Assembly: GCA_014529385.2 (NCBI GenBank)
Contig: CM043968.1
Span: forward strand, 131,560,018-131,624,017
Source: Adiantum capillus-veneris
Lineage: Eukaryota; Streptophyta; Polypodiopsida; Polypodiales; Pteridaceae
Direction: 5' to 3'
DNA length: 64,000 nt
Position 1 is the stretch's first letter. Every line of letters begins with the position of its first letter. Positions 23,301-35,644 of this stretch are shown in pieces. Under the pieces are notes generated by a model. It was given only the letters and a program-made list of their open reading frames with translations. It was not told the origin of the DNA and did not search any database. The position numbers and the translations under genes were made by a program.

Positions 23301-24352
23301 AGATGTTCATAATGAGGGTCAAAGCAAAGATTTCTTCAAGTGGCCTTGTTTGCCATGGCTATGTTATCTCTAATACTGCTATCAGGAACGAAGAACGTAA
23401 AAGAGCACACTAAGTAGCTACTTCTTATAAGACTTTTCTCATCTTCCACTTTCCTCCATGGATATGTTCGTAGCTGCTTAAAGGTTGACTACAATGCAAG
23501 CTCGAAGAATTGCTTTTATGCTAGAGGGTTTTAGGCCACTGGTACCACACATATCAAAATACAAAGCATCATTCCTATCATGATTGGAATAAAAAACAAC
23601 ACAATTAGGCACCACAGACTACCTACCAAAAATGTAGTTCACACAATGTGTTTCAAATAACCAATTGGATGGGTTAAAAATTGTACTCACATTGTTCCTC
23701 AAAAAAGGCTTTCATGTGGATGTAAATACAACAATATTTGGACATGGTTGAGTCTTAACTTTTCACAGCACATAAGAATCTAGTATGACAATCGACTTCA
23801 TGTTAATGGCTCTAAATTCAACAACAAGAAGTCAAAGAGATGAGGCCCTGCAAACCACTTAAAAGGCCCCATTAAAGAAATAAGGGTACCAGAGGATAAT
23901 GACAATTTTTTGTTGGATTATTTCAAACTAGTATATATTGTGCAATATTGCTACTATTGTTTTACGAAAAAGTTGTGGCAATTGGTGCATATTGGATCAA
24001 TATGATGGATAGATGTATACTATGTGATCTCCATTTTGTGTGTGCATGTTACCACATTCTATATGTAGACAAAGAGCACGTAAGGAGTCCTTCTTATATA
24101 TCCCCATTAGGAGGACATCAAATTTTTTTTTTGAAAAGAGCAACCCAGAACGATTCTTATTTTTGGATCCACATGGACGTCACCATTTTAAGTATCCACC
24201 TCTATAAATTGAAATACATGTAGCTAGGAGATGCTTACTATTGTATGCAAGGAAATTTCACTCAATGCTTGTCTCTCATGCCATCATGTCTTGTCCTTTG
24301 CACACATACTTGCCTTCATGCTTGCACACATAGATGCATGCTCATCTCTCTA

Positions 24353-24421
<69 letters not shown>

Positions 24422-24883
24422 CATACTATTATAACTCTTGTACAATGGAGATTGTTGTCGTGAAATTTAACTTCGTTGTTAGTTCAAATTTTTTTCAGTC
24501 TTTCATTTTGTTAATGTCTTCAAGAGAGTTGTTTTATTTACTTGCAAATACAAGTAGCAATATGATAGTGTTTACATGCATAGTGTCATTCAGAATGAGA
24601 GAATGCAAATTTGAAATTGACCTAGTTTTGAAAGAGAGTGAAGAGATAGGATGATAAGAGAAGACATGCAAGACTGGCTAGCTGATTTATTAATCCAATA
24701 GCTAACGCCTCGTTATCTAATGCTACAGCGCTGTCATAAAATTTAAATGCTTGAAATGGTATTATTGAGGCTTAAAATCTTTGCTGAAGTCCCCCCCGTT
24801 CAAGTTTTTAAATTTTGTATGCGGCTCATAGCCTTGGTATCTTGTAAGCTCCCCGCCATGATTCATGCCGGCACCCATTGGAT
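23301..24883. other. No supported gene; contains a CT microsatellite
   Basis: Only short accidental frames. The one clear feature is the CT run at 24361-24414 (listed separately). I see no domain, LTR or TIR in the rest. Confidence 0.5.
24361..24414. repeat. (CT)27 microsatellite
   Basis: 54-bp pure run of TC/CT, preceded by an imperfect CT-rich stretch from about 24341. Confidence 0.97.
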
Positions 24884-25121
24884 CTCGAGAGGGTCACTAT
24901 ATGTAATCTTATATATCACGTGCATTCAAGTACTATTTATAAAACCCCTTAGCTGTGAATTTTCAACCAATAAAAGAGACCCTTTCCCTATTCAATTTAT
25001 AAGTTTTTTTCAAGATCATTTTTTCAACACACTTTGGTACATAAAAATGTGATAAAGTATAGAATATCCCTACTATTGAACCCACGTTATAGCCATTTTT
25101 TTATTGTAGTGATCCCGCAAG
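24884..25121. mobile_element. MITE-2, second copy of the MITE family
   Basis: Left end CTCGAGAGGGTCACTATATG, right end read inward CTTGCGGGATCACTACA. Flanked by CATTGGAT (24876-24883) and CATTGAAT (25122-25129), an 8-bp duplication with one mismatch. Inside it has the same AAAACCCCTTA and AGAGACCCTTT style motifs as MITE-1 (in the orientation of MITE-1 reversed). The length of 238 bp is close to MITE-1. No coding sequence. Confidence 0.75.
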
Positions 25122-25129
25122 CATTGAAT

Positions 25130-26160
25130 GACCGTGCATACACACTTGCAAAGCACCCAAGTCTGTATGCTGATAGCATATCGCAAAATTTCGAAGCGAG
25201 CAATACCTATTTAGAAAATTGAAGACTTGCTTCAGATAATGACATCTCAATAATGAAAAACTATCAAGCTTCTATCGAGATTCCCTTGGAGTGTAATTGA
25301 GCTTGGATCCACCATAATAACGAACAACTGGCATAGTGAAAATAAAATCGACTTTGTCAATCATTGACAATTAATCAACCTTCTCAAGTTGTACGCCGTA
25401 GTGGAAGCATAAAGAGCCAAGCATATAAGCAAAATATATAAGGCATACACAATGCCTTAGCATTTGACTTGTTTTACACAAATGTTTTATGGCCTTCATT
25501 GCCATGCCCTCTGGCGGCTTTGGAAGACTATGGAAACTCTGCCAAATTTTCCTTGATGAGGTCTCCTTGCTAAGATGAATTGATTTTGAAACCAATTACT
25601 TTTTCTAGATTTGCGCCAAATTTTGATGCTCTACAATTTCTTTACAAGATGGCCAAAAGACGATTTTGCAAACTTGGGAAACATGGCAAAAACCAAATTG
25701 TATGTCGAGATCCTTATATACTACCACTCGTGCAACAAGCCACAACATGCAAAAATAACGATAGTTTGTGAGCTTTGACTTTTGCTTTGCTATAATTTAC
25801 TGTATATTTTCTCTCATCAAAAAATTCTCCAAGTAACTCTCCGAATACACCTTGCCCAAGAGTGCATAAATACAAAATCATACAAAAACTCCTGCAAAGC
25901 CTCCACGACCTTCCCCTCCGCACAAGACTCGAAACTTGGCTCTGATTGAAGATAGGGGTTGCCTAGATTATTACAACCTAAGTCCACTATTCGAACTACG
26001 GATTAAGCCTAATTGTTTGTTGATAATATGTAAAGATTATATGTAATACCCAACAACATTGTGAGTGATTGTGATCCCAATTTAACAATCATTTTTGGAG
26101 GGCTATTTTTTAACGCTTGGTAACAAAACTTAATATTAGTACTACAGATTACCTAGAGAG
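25130..26160. other. No recognisable feature
   Basis: AT-rich sequence with only short frames; no repeat pair, LTR end or domain seen by eye. Confidence 0.5.
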
Positions 26161-26161
26161 G

Positions 26162-26335
26162 GATGGGCAAATTTGACGTGTTAATCAAAGAGGATATGCT
26201 AAGAGCGTACGTGCAATCCAATTGAGAAGATTATCTCCTTATTTTGGAGTTTGCTTATAATAATGCAAAGCATGTTACTACTAGGTTTAGTCCCTTCATG
26301 TTTATGTATGGTTTTCAACCTACATCAAATTACTG
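26162..26335 (+). pseudogene. Gypsy integrase scrap
   Basis: Read with one stop and one small indel, the sequence gives DGQI.RVNQ, EDMLRAYVQSN, EDYLLILEFAYNNAKH and FSPFMFMYGFQP, the segment just after the catalytic Glu of Gypsy integrases (family form DGQSE..N..LE.MLR......W...LP..EFAYN...H..T..SPF...YG). About 58 codons remain. Its source element is not in the window, and it differs from Gypsy-1 to -6. Confidence 0.75.
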
Positions 26336-27213
26336 TGGGGTTGGCTACTTAGAAAATTCAGCATGTGTGTGTGTGTATTGAAACTACCCTTGTAGCTTCT
26401 TTACTGGTCTTTATGTTAGTGTGAAAGCAACTGGCCGTACGAATGCTATGTAGCTGGTCACTGCTGAAGCCGAGAAGATCCTTATATCAACCAGAAATAA
26501 AACAATGTTTTTCTGACACACACCTGCATTGCTTGTTCTAAGGCAATGAAACTACCCTGTAAAGTCTTATGAAGTTTTGTAGGGAACCAAACTAAGAGAC
26601 TGTACATCACAACTAGGAAGATGTTTTATACATGATATACAATTGGAAGTCTCACACTAACCAATTAACCACATTTGTAGTTTTTGAGATGGAAGTTACA
26701 TCCCCATTCTGGAGACTACTATCATGTTTAAAAGCAATCCCCACATGCTGGGACACACATGATAACCAGCGTTCCATTCCAGCATTGCACATGTTAGAGT
26801 AATGATAACTCTTCCAGCACAGATGAATTCAGCTGTGTCAAAGACTTCTTCAACTTTCGCCTTGGGTTCACAGTTCGCAATTGAGTTTGCACCCTGTATG
26901 CACATGTCAAGGCTTTTAACACTAAATCAGAAATTTCAAACTAATCCAATTACAAAATGTCTCGATGGCTGATGCCAAAAAGCATTACAGGCAGAGAGGC
27001 TCTATTTACTGAGATCTATTCCAAAGAAAGAGATCAGAAACAAACCAAATTTGATTTTGAAGCCAAAACTCATCTGCAATTGATGCTTCTCCATCATCAT
27101 TCCGATGCCACAACAACCGTGCATGTGTTTTGTTCTTGATTTCTAACATTGCATGCCCATAGCTGGCTTCTCGAAATGCTGAATAGTCTGGCTGAGGCTT
27201 TGTATAGCTGCAC

Positions 27214-27218
<5 letters not shown>
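26336..27218. other. No recognisable feature
   Basis: A short GT run near 26367 and no domain or repeat boundary that I can support. Confidence 0.5.

Positions 27219-27270
<52 letters not shown>
27219..27270. repeat. (CT)26 microsatellite at the left edge of LINE-A
   Basis: 52-bp pure CT run ending exactly where sequence readable as LINE-A begins. Confidence 0.96.
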
Positions 27271-27273
<3 letters not shown>

Positions 27274-29066
27274 CAGCAACCAGGCCAGGACTCTCAACGG
27301 AGGAGATCACCACTTTACTGACTGAGACATTGCATGATGCAACAGCAGAGGCATACCCACACACTCAAGACTGATCAGAGACGCCATTCTGCGACCATGC
27401 CTCAGAACAATTGGTATGACGAGGAGTATAGAGAGAGACCAGAGAACAGCTTCAGAGGGATCTTCTCCTAGGGGTCATCAATCACAGACAATCTCGGATA
27501 GCCTTCAGGCGACTTGTGCCACGGAAGAAGCGAGCATTACTAGCTCAAATGGAATGAGACTTATACCAATTGTTCTTAAGACTGTCTACTATTGTGCCTA
27601 TCTTCAAGGCAGGTGATCCTACGGAGCCTGGAAACTACCGTACTATTAAGATTGGACACACATGGGCACGGTTGTATGCATCTATCCTTGAGCAGCAGTT
27701 GAGCAGATGGGCAAAGAGTGAGGGCATACGAGCAGCGGGACAGGCCGGTTTTAAGAGAGTCTTCTCCACTCTTGACCATATTCTGACACTCAGAGCCATC
27801 ATTGAGGAGGGTAGGGCACATGGGAGACAGATTTATTGTAGCTATGGGATTTCCCCAAAGCATTTGACATCGTGCCTAGAGCCAGATTGATGCACAGACT
27901 ACAAGAGATGGGAGTGCCCATTGAGTTGATTTGGGGGATCATGGCTCTATACAAATCAGTGGTGGGACATGTACGCACTCCGGAGGGGATATCTGATTTA
28001 GTTCACTCCACTATTGGAGTGAAACAAGGCCGTCCATTGTCTCCTACTCTATTTGGTATGTACATAGATGAGGTTTCTGATTACATTGACAGAGAGGGTG
28101 ACAAAGGTGCCCAGCTGGCAGGGACATGGATTCCATTGTTTTTATATGCTAATGATGATGTTGATCTCTGACTCACCGGAGGGTATGCAACAACACTTGG
28201 ATGCATTACATAGCTTTGCAGAGGATAGTGGATTGTGTGTAAACCTTGGTAAAACCAAGGTTATGGTGTTTAACACCACACCGCAATGGATCAGGAGATC
28301 AGCACCTACATTCACTTACGGTCAGGAGACTTTGGAGTACACATATGCATACACTTATCTTGGGGTAGACTTGATTGGGCCAAAGGTTTCTTTGACGAGA
28401 GCAAGAGAGGCTAGACTAACCAAAGCGTATGCAGCCTTGGGAGGATTGGAGAGGATGTGTTCGCAAGTTGAGTTCCAGGAACCCGAACAAAGCTCTGGTT
28501 CTTTGATACCTTGGTAGCTTCAGCTATGCTCTATGGGGTTCAAGTTTGGGGAGCCTCTGTGGGTCAGGACTCAAGATGGGTGGAGAGGTATGGAGAGGCC
28601 CTTGGCATCTATGATCTCTCAGTTGATCAGAGGCGAGGCCTCCGTGCCACACGAGATCATTAGAGCGGAGTTAGTGGCCCCCCCCCTATGGAGATAGAGA
28701 CCCTTACCAGATCAGTCTCCTTTATGCACAATTTATGAGATACTACCAGAGTCATATATGCCAGATCGGCCCTTGTGTCCTCCAGGCAGTTAGCTTTACA
28801 AGGGGACACATCGCGCTCGTATGCACAGATGTCATCATGGTTCCAGATATATGGCTTCAGCATGGATAGTTTGCCTCCCTTCCGGTACTCCCTTGATGCA
28901 CCGTCTTTTGTTTGAGATTCGACCTAGCTATATGGATACACATCTATCTCATGGGTTGCGTTGTACCATTGGTCAAATACAGACATTTTCACACCAGCTT
29001 GAGATTGAGACTGACAAATTCACAGGGATATCAGCAGCTAGCAAGATATGCCACCTATACCATACA
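27271..29066 (+). pseudogene. LINE-A ORF2 remnant, first piece (reverse transcriptase)
   Basis: Non-LTR reverse transcriptase. Blocks in order: linker with RRLVPRKKRALLAQMERDL (27500-27560), then PIFKAGDPTEPGNYRTI (27598), ILEQQLSRWAKSEG, GQAGFKR, a degraded FRKAFDIVPRARL motif A (27845-27890), GVKQGRPLSPTLFG (28018-28055), a catalytic YADD spoiled to YANDD (28147), SVNLGKTKVMVFNT-like (28235), then DTHLSHGLRCTIGQI and IETDKFTGI (28935-29030). No LTR-type integrase or RNase H is present. Frames change near 27570, 27865, 28150 and 28500. The coding continues after two LTR elements at 35381 and 38557. This RT type is unlike LINE-B, -C and -D. Confidence 0.86.
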
Positions 29067-29071
29067 GAGCC

Positions 29072-29621
29072 TCTCACAAAGTGATGACGTGGCGGACAGC
29101 AGAAACCCTTATTTCTGCCAAAAACCCTAAAATTCCTGCAAAGCCTAATTTCTGCCAAAAACCCTAATTTCTGGAAATCGCGGAGGCTGAAAAAAAAAAA
29201 TTAAAAAAAAATGATGAGCGACGCAAATTTTGCTTTTTCTCTACGCAATGAGAAAGAGAGAGAGAATGCTTTTGCTTTCAAGTTTTGACTCTCTGTGAGA
29301 GAGAGCAATTGCTTTTGATTTGAAGCTTTTGGGGCTCTGCTTTTGGGCATCCCTTGTAACCTTTAAATTAGTGGTGAGGGCCTCACTTCTTAGAGCATCT
29401 GGACGCAGAGTCTAAGAGTGAAACCAGCCACTCTCTTGTACTTTGAACTGATTAATACAAAAAGAAATACCGAAAGGGGCGCCAGTCTTTGGGGCCAATA
29501 TCTCTAGGCAAGGAACTCCGCCGGGCCAGTGCAAATCTATTGTGATCTGTGAACTGTTTTGAAGTGGTTATTTGGTGTTGTCGCGATTGATTCTTGACTT
29601 GGAGTGTCCAAGTCTGTTACA
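29072..29621 (+). repeat. Gypsy-2 5' LTR
   Basis: Begins TCTCACAAAGTGATGACG (TG start mutated to TC when compared with TGTCACAA of related LTRs) and ends GTCTGTTACA. About 50 bp longer than its partner because of extra CCTAATTTCTGCCAAAAAC units at 29108-29175. The 36-bp block shared with other Gypsy families is at 29461-29496. Confidence 0.88.
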
Positions 29622-29622
29622 G

Positions 29623-29634
29623 TGGTATCAGAGC
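29623..29634 (+). other. Gypsy-2 primer-binding site
   Basis: Perfect TGGTATCAGAGC, one base after the LTR end. Confidence 0.94.
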
Positions 29635-29691
29635 ACGGCTGATTTCTCTTCTACGAGAAATCCAATCCCCAATTTTTTTTCCGCGGCACCT

Positions 29692-31183
29692 ATGGCTTCA
29701 CGCAAGGATCAGTTGACTCTGCATCTGGAGATGCGGGCAGGGATCACAACGAAGATTCAGACAGAGAATATGGCATGCCTCGGCCTACTCAAGCAGAGCA
29801 AAGAGAGATGAAGTGTCACAATTGATCGGCGATGCAACAAAGATGATGCTCAGTTTTGCAAAGGATCCGAAATTGGCAAAATATATGAGCGAGACTTCTT
29901 TTCAAGAAGTGCATGAACAGTGGCAGAAAACCACTACACCACCACTGAAACCCGCTCTCAAGAAACTTTCTGGTCACAAACAGTATTCAAAGAAGAAATT
30001 ACAAGAGGAGGTTGATGTACGGATTGCTCAGCTTTTTGACGCGCAAAAGAAAGCCAAAAAGCACGGCAAAAAGCAGAAGAAAAGCACTGACTTCCCGGGA
30101 TATTTGGGTCGTCAGTCAACTTTTGATAAGGCAAAGAAACAGAAGAAGCGTGTTCGATTTGAAGGAGTACCCAGTTCTTCTTCTTCTTCTTCTGACAGTT
30201 CTTTGAGCTCTTCAGATTCGAGCGAAGAAGACACAAAAAGTAAAAAGCGAAGCAAGAAACAAAGCTTCGGAAAGGGCAAGAAAAAGGCAAAAAAGACTAA
30301 ATCTCGCCCAGAGACTGAAAGTTCTACTGAGGACTCGTCTACAGACAGCTCAAATTCTGATGATGGAAACTTCTATGCGAACAAGAAGAATTTTTACAAA
30401 GCCAACCAATATGACTTTCTCGAAGATAAAAGCAAGAAAGTCCGAGCTTCGAAGGCTTTGTCTTTTATACAGCAGTTTGACATCGCTTTCGCGGGAGGAC
30501 GCTATTCAGAGCACTCCAAGATTCGGAGAGCTACCTCTTACCTTAAGAGGAATGCTCGTACTTGGGGTCCATGCTTCTTTTAAACAAGACTGCGCCAGTT
30601 AAATGACTGAAATTTAAAAAGCTTTTTATTTCTTCTTGGTTGACGCAAGAATATGAACGAGATATACGAGCTGCTTCGGATGACCAAGAAAGATACAATC
30701 AATGCTTATTGTGAAAGATTCTGGAGCTCTTTTCTACCCGCCTCTTCATTCAAGAAGATCTCGTTCAGAGAACAGATTGAGCGGTTCACCTTGGGTCTAC
30801 CTACAGAGATCCGAGATCACTGCTTGGAACAGAAGTCAGCTTCTATTCAGGAGTTGATGAGTCATGCGAAGCGGGGCTTTGCCATTCACTCTAGAAGTCT
30901 GACCTACCCCACAGATGAGGCCATGACACAACGAGCCAAACAGACTTCTGGGAATGAAAGTAGAAAGAAAAAGAGCAACCCAGAGAAAAAGGATGCACGA
31001 CCCAAGCTTACTCCTGAGGAAAGAGCTCGCTTCATTAGAGAGGGGAAGTGCTTTGGATGCAGGGAACAGGGACATATCTCCGCGAAGTGCCCTAAAAAGG
31101 CACAGAAAGAACAGAATGATAAAGACGACGACAGGCCTGAGAGTTCGAGAGCAGCTGAGGAACGTGGCAGAAAAGGCAGATAG
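29692..31183 (+). pseudogene. Gypsy-2 Gag
   Basis: ATG 29692 aligns with the Gag start of Gypsy-5. A frame change near 29810 leads to a 257-codon frame (29813-30583) with a lysine-rich region, a serine tract (near 30175-30225) with acidic Ser-Asp-Ser repeats, and a capsid-type SFIQQFDIAFAGGRYSEHSKIRR. A stop at 30581-30583 follows a 2-bp loss at the TWW block, and the same frame resumes at about 30653 with CERFWSSFLPASSFKK, FTLGLPTEIRD and a CCHC knuckle CFGCREQGHISAKC (31055). The Ser/Lys-rich N-terminal half is shared with Gypsy-1 and Gypsy-5. Confidence 0.87.
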
Positions 31184-33204
31184 AAAAGTAGAATTGGTAG
31201 CACATGGCGTGGGACCTGCACCGAATCTAATGAATGAAAGTACAAACTTTGCCGCTTTTGGGGCAAAGTGAAGGATCATGAAGCTCTTTCGAAGGAGCCA
31301 AGGCCAACTTCTTTTCACTTGGAATTGGTGGCTCGATTTGGAAATTACGCCCGACAGACTGACGCCACAGGCGGAGGTAGTTTAACTGGCACTCGGATGG
31401 GATGTTCCCATTACACCGAGCATTGGCAAACTTCGTTTGCAATGACAAGGATGTTCAAGGCACGCGAGTGACGTTCTACTCAGGATCCCTTAGTACCACA
31501 AAAACTAGGCCGTGGTTGACTACCGGGCCGAGAAAGCGACTTTAATAAATGAAGGGCTTAGAGATTGTACTTGATGAACTTCAGTTTTTCTTACTCATTC
31601 TTTTGGGAGACAACTGAACGATGATGGATAAAGGTTGAATATGTTTTGACCTGATCAAAAGAACGCCAAGATTTTTCTCCACACTCATGCCCATTGCTTT
31701 TCAGAGGGCCTGAAGATCAAACCATTGATCTAATACATGGAAGCACGCCACCAAACCAGCCACCTTACCATGTGTTCCGAAAACAGAATGAAAAGATTAT
31801 GAACCCAGTGAAAGACCTCTTGGAAAAGGGTCTTGTCCAGCATAGTACTTCACCATATTGCTCTCCACTGTTGTTGGATTTGAAGAAAGACAGATCTTGG
31901 AGAATGTGCATCGATTATAGCGCTCTCAACAAAATCACCATCAAGAACAGATTTCCGATTCCTAGGATCGATGATATACTCGATAGGTTACAGGGATCCT
32001 CGTGGTTTAGCAGGATTGACTTGCAGAGTGGATATCATCAGATCCGAATCGCGCTGAGAGACGTCTACAAGACAGCCTTTCGGACGACTTTTGGGTTATT
32101 TGAGTTTTTGGTGATGCCTTTTGGCTTAACCAATGCTCCTACGACATTTAACCAGATGATGGACAGGATTTTTCAAGAGTACAGGCTATTTGTTGGCACT
32201 TTCTTTGATGATATCATTGGTTTCTCCAAGAATGAAGCAAAACAAAGAGATCCTATGCTTCAGAGATACTTTTTTTTTTGGGACACTTTGTCTCAACAAC
32301 AGGAGTGCAAAATGGATCCAGCCAAGATAGACGTGATTGGCCCGATTTGAAGAATGTCCATGAAGTTGAAAGCTTCTTGGGACTGTGTTCGTACTACAGA
32401 TGGTTCATTCGAAAGTTTGCACAGGTTGCTTCCCCTATGCATATCTTGATACAGAAAGGAATCCCTTTCTCGTGGGGATCCACACAGGTGACTGCCTTTC
32501 AGACATTGAAAGAGAAATTGACTACAGGACCAGATTTGACTTTGCCTGACTTGCAGAAGTCATTTGAAGTATTTTGTGATGCTTATGGTCGTAGTCTGGG
32601 TGCGGTCATGATGCAAGAAGGCCAAGTCATTGCTTACGAGAGCCGATTTTTCTCTAGGCCGGAGATGACACCACATATTTATGAGAAAGAGATTTTGGTG
32701 GTTATCCATGCTCTTACTCAGTGGCGGCATTACCTACCCGGAGCGGATTTTACTGTCTTTACAGACCATCAGAGTTTGTGCTACTTCTTGCCACAGAAGC
32801 AGCTTTTGGAAAAGCAGATGCGGTGGGCGAACATCTTGTCACAGTTTCACTTCCAGATTGTCCATGTGCAGGGACAGAAGAATCTGGTGGCAGATGCTTT
32901 GTCTCGGAAGCCGTTGGTTCTGGCTATTTCCACGATACATCATAGGAGCTTCGAGGATATGGTCGATCAGTATGCCACAGATACAAATTTCGCAGATATT
33001 GTCACACGGATACGGGATGGGGAGACAGTAGCTACACGGAAACGGGATGGGGAGACAATAGCTGGGTACTCCCTTCGGGAAGGCTACTTGATGAGAAAGA
33101 CTATGTTGTGCGTTACACAGCCGTTGCGGGAAAAGGTTATGACTGAATGCCACTGTCCACCTTTTACGGGTCACTGCGGCATTGCTACCACCATGAAGGG
33201 GTAG
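31184..33204 (+). pseudogene. Gypsy-2 protease remnant, RT and RNase H
   Basis: 31184-31690 holds a scrambled protease region. RT starts near 31715 (IDLIHGSTPPNQPPYHV) and is one frame to 32350: PYCSPLLLDLKKDRSWRM, RIDLQSGYHQIRI, MPFGLTNAPTTFNQMM and FFDD (32208). After FSKNEA a short deletion joins directly to FWDTLSQQQECKMDPAKIDVI. RNase H is in the next frame (32278-33204): FEVFCDAYGRSLG, FTDHQSLCYF, VADALSRK, then the integrase zinc part CHCPPFTGHCGIAT. A 30-bp imperfect duplication (GGGATGGGGAGACA twice) is at 33008-33062. Confidence 0.88.
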
Positions 33205-34279
33205 AGATACTTCTTTTGGCCGAGACTCAAAAAGGATGTGGAAGAGTTTGTGCGCAGTATGCCAGAAGGTCAAGTTTGACAGGCATAAGGCACAGGAATT
33301 GTTACAGCCTTTACCCACACCCACCCGCCCCTGGGAAAATATTGAAATGGATTTCATTTTTGATCTCCCAAGAACGCAGAATGATCACGATGATTTTCCG
33401 ATTACATGGCACGTCTGAGACAATTGTCTCCGACAAAGACCCCAGATTTATGAGAGTGTTTTGGAAGGCAATTTGGGAGAACATTGGCACACGGTTGCAG
33501 TTCTCGTCATCGTTCCACTTGCAGACTGACGGGCAATCTGAGATTGCCAATTCAGTGGTTTTAGATTTACTGAAGTCTTATATCTCGGATCAGAAGACTC
33601 AATGGGAAATGGAATTTGCCTACAATAACACGATACACTCTTCGACGGGGAAGACGCCATTTGAGATTGTGGAAAGTGCTGCGAAGGTTCCATCCTTCCA
33701 GAGCACAAAAGATTAGATATTTGAAGCGGATGAATATTCGAGAGATTTGGATACGACTTTTGCCAAGCTTCGCGAGACTTTGCAGAAGTCTCAAGAACCA
33801 CAGAAAAAGGCAACGGATCGCCATCGTCGCGACTTGAAATTGAAGGAGGATAATTGGGTGCTCTTACGTTTTGAGAAGGCACACCTACGAAAGAAAAAGG
33901 GAAAGGAGAGGCTTTTTCCAAAGCTTAGTATGCGATACTACGAACCTTTCCAGATCACTGAAAAAGATAAATCTCCTTCCGATTGAAACTGCCAGATACT
34001 TGGAGGATTCACAGTGCATTGCATGTGAGTCTCTTGAAACCTGTTAAGGGTGATGTGCCTGATGATGGGGAGCCTGATGAGCAACCCGAAGTGGAAGAAA
34101 ACGAGGAGATCCTTGTTCCTGAACAGATTTTGGCACATAAAGATACGAAGAAAGGTAAAGTCCGAAGGCGGTTCATGGTTAAGTTCAAGAACTTTCCTGC
34201 ATTTTATGCGAAGTGGATGGAGGAGGACCTAGCAGATACTCCTCGGATTGTGAAACTTTACCTCGATGTTTTGGTTTAG
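33205..34279 (+). pseudogene. Gypsy-2 integrase core, GPF module and chromodomain
   Basis: CAVCQKVKFDRHKA (33255) and MDFIFDLPR (33347) are followed by a deletion that removes the WTIVDRFSKQAHF part, rejoining at SETIVSDKDPRF (33415). HLQTDGQSEIAN, EFAYNNTIHSSTGKTPFEIVE, RLFPKLSMRYYEPFQI, WRIHSALHVSLLKPV and KFKNFPAFYAKWMEED follow. There is a stop at 33714-33716 and a frameshift near 33975. The chromodomain-type tail could direct integration to particular chromatin in an intact relative; here it is a fossil. Confidence 0.88.
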
Positions 34280-34875
34280 CATAGTCTACTCCAAACGAAA
34301 CCCAGAAATTCACCTTGGCCGAAGATCTGGTGCAGTGGGATGCACAAGAGGGGAGTTACTCCGCTCCTTTGTCAACAGATGCCTTGATTTTGATACTAAA
34401 GTCACTGATGTCTCTTTGAGCTTCAGGGATACTGAGAGCTGACAGTATTCTGCTGGATGACTTTAAGAAATGGAATTCCTGATAATGATACTAATTTGTT
34501 CTTGACTTCTTTGAGTGCAGGAACTGATAGCCGAAATGACTGCAGCATTTTGGTCTGATTGATCTCGAATAGACATGGTTGCAATATGGGTTAGTCAATC
34601 GGACATCGATGAGGTCCCGATTGGACCTAGATGTGATTGCTAGCTACATTGCCGATAAATCATGGTCTACGATCCGAATGAATGTTGAATGTCATGTGAT
34701 GTCCTGTGATGTCTGGTAATGTCCTATCATGTCGTGTGATGTGACTGTCGATTTTGTACATGTGCTAGATGTGTACGTAGGTACTAGCAGTCAGTGTCTG
34801 CTAAGACGGTTTATGGCTTTTGTCGGTTTTGCATGCGTAATCGCCGTCGATTACAATGCTTTCAAGAGAGGGGTA
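34280..34875 (+). other. Gypsy-2 3' internal non-coding region and PPT
   Basis: No frame of interest. A run of degenerate ATGTC-type units (GTCATGTGATGTCCTGTGATGTC...) occupies 34685-34745. The end reads TTTCAAGAGAGGGG, a polypurine tract placed two bases before the 3' LTR, in the same context as in Gypsy-1 and Gypsy-6. Confidence 0.7.
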
Positions 34876-35375
34876 TGGCACAAAGTGATGACGTGGCGGA
34901 CAGCAGAAACCCTAATTTCCTGAAATTACGGAGGCTGAAAAAAAAATTAATTCAAAAAAAAAATGATAAGCGACGCAAATTTTGCTTTTTCTCTACGCAA
35001 TGAGAAAGAGAGAGAGAATGCTTTTGCTTTCAAGTTTTGACTCTCTGTGAGAGAAGAGCAATTGCTTTTGATTTGAAGCTTTTGGGGCTCTGCTTTTGGG
35101 CATCCCTTGTAACCTTTAAAGTAGGGGTGAGGGCCTCACTTCTCAGACATCTGGACGCAGTGTTTGAGAGTGAAACCCGAGCCACTCTCTTGTACTTTGA
35201 ACTGATTAATACAAAAAGAAATACCGAAAGGGGCGCCAGTCTTTGGGACCAATATCTCTAGGCACGGAACTTCGTCGGGCCAGTGCAAATCTATTGTGAT
35301 CTGTGAATTGTTTTGAAGTGGTTATTTGGTGCTGTCGCGATTGATTCTTGACTTGGAGGGTCCAAGTCTGTGACA
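34876..35375 (+). repeat. Gypsy-2 3' LTR
   Basis: Starts TGGCACAAAGTGATGACG and ends GTCTGTGACA. Collinear with 29072-29621 apart from the missing repeat units. The shared 36-bp block is at 35215-35250. Confidence 0.9.
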
Positions 35376-35380
35376 AAGCC

Positions 35381-35639
35381 AAGTTGCAATGTGTTACAAG
35401 ATACAGGGTCGCTTCCACTTTCTAATCATAGAAGGCTTCGGACCCTTCTCGAGAGTCATGAGCTATCAGGACCAGAGATGTGTTGGCTTGTATCTACTTG
35501 AGTTACACAGACACAAAAATACTTTACTAAGGAGATATGGAAAGAGACAAACCCAGAGATAGATTATTGATTCCTTCACACCAGACACTGGACAGATAAG
35601 AGGAGCAGCCACCACTGCAAAGCACAGCTCATACTCGCA
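35381..35639 (+). pseudogene. LINE-A ORF2 remnant, second piece
   Basis: Directly after Gypsy-2 one frame reads YKIQGRFHFLIIEGFGPF, SRVMSYQDQRCVGLYLLEL and HRHKNTLLRRYGKRQTQR, then a stop near 35557. This continues the C-terminal cysteine/histidine region of the LINE that was cut at 29071. The piece ends at the target site of Gypsy-3 (CTCGC, 35640-35644). Confidence 0.8.
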
Positions 35640-35644
35640 CTCGC

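Larger units (their letters stand above)
29072..35375 (+). mobile_element. Gypsy-2 (family A), inserted in LINE-A
   Basis: Chromodomain Ty3/gypsy element with paired LTRs (29072-29621, 34876-35375), initiator-Met PBS, Gag, PR-RT-RH, integrase and chromodomain. Flanks GAGCC (29067-29071) and AAGCC (35376-35380) are a target duplication with one mismatch. Joining the flanks reunites LINE-A, whose reading resumes YKIQGRFHFL...GFGPFSRVM, so insertion into LINE-A is clear. Same family as Gypsy-5. Confidence 0.93.

Noticed and set aside
27143-27364. Minus-strand frames with Arg-Glu repeats
   Set aside because: Translation of the CT microsatellite at 27219-27270.
30836-31318. Minus-strand frames of 120-160 codons opposite Gypsy-2 Gag
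   Set aside because: Antisense shadows of the Lys/Glu-rich Gag region; no domain.
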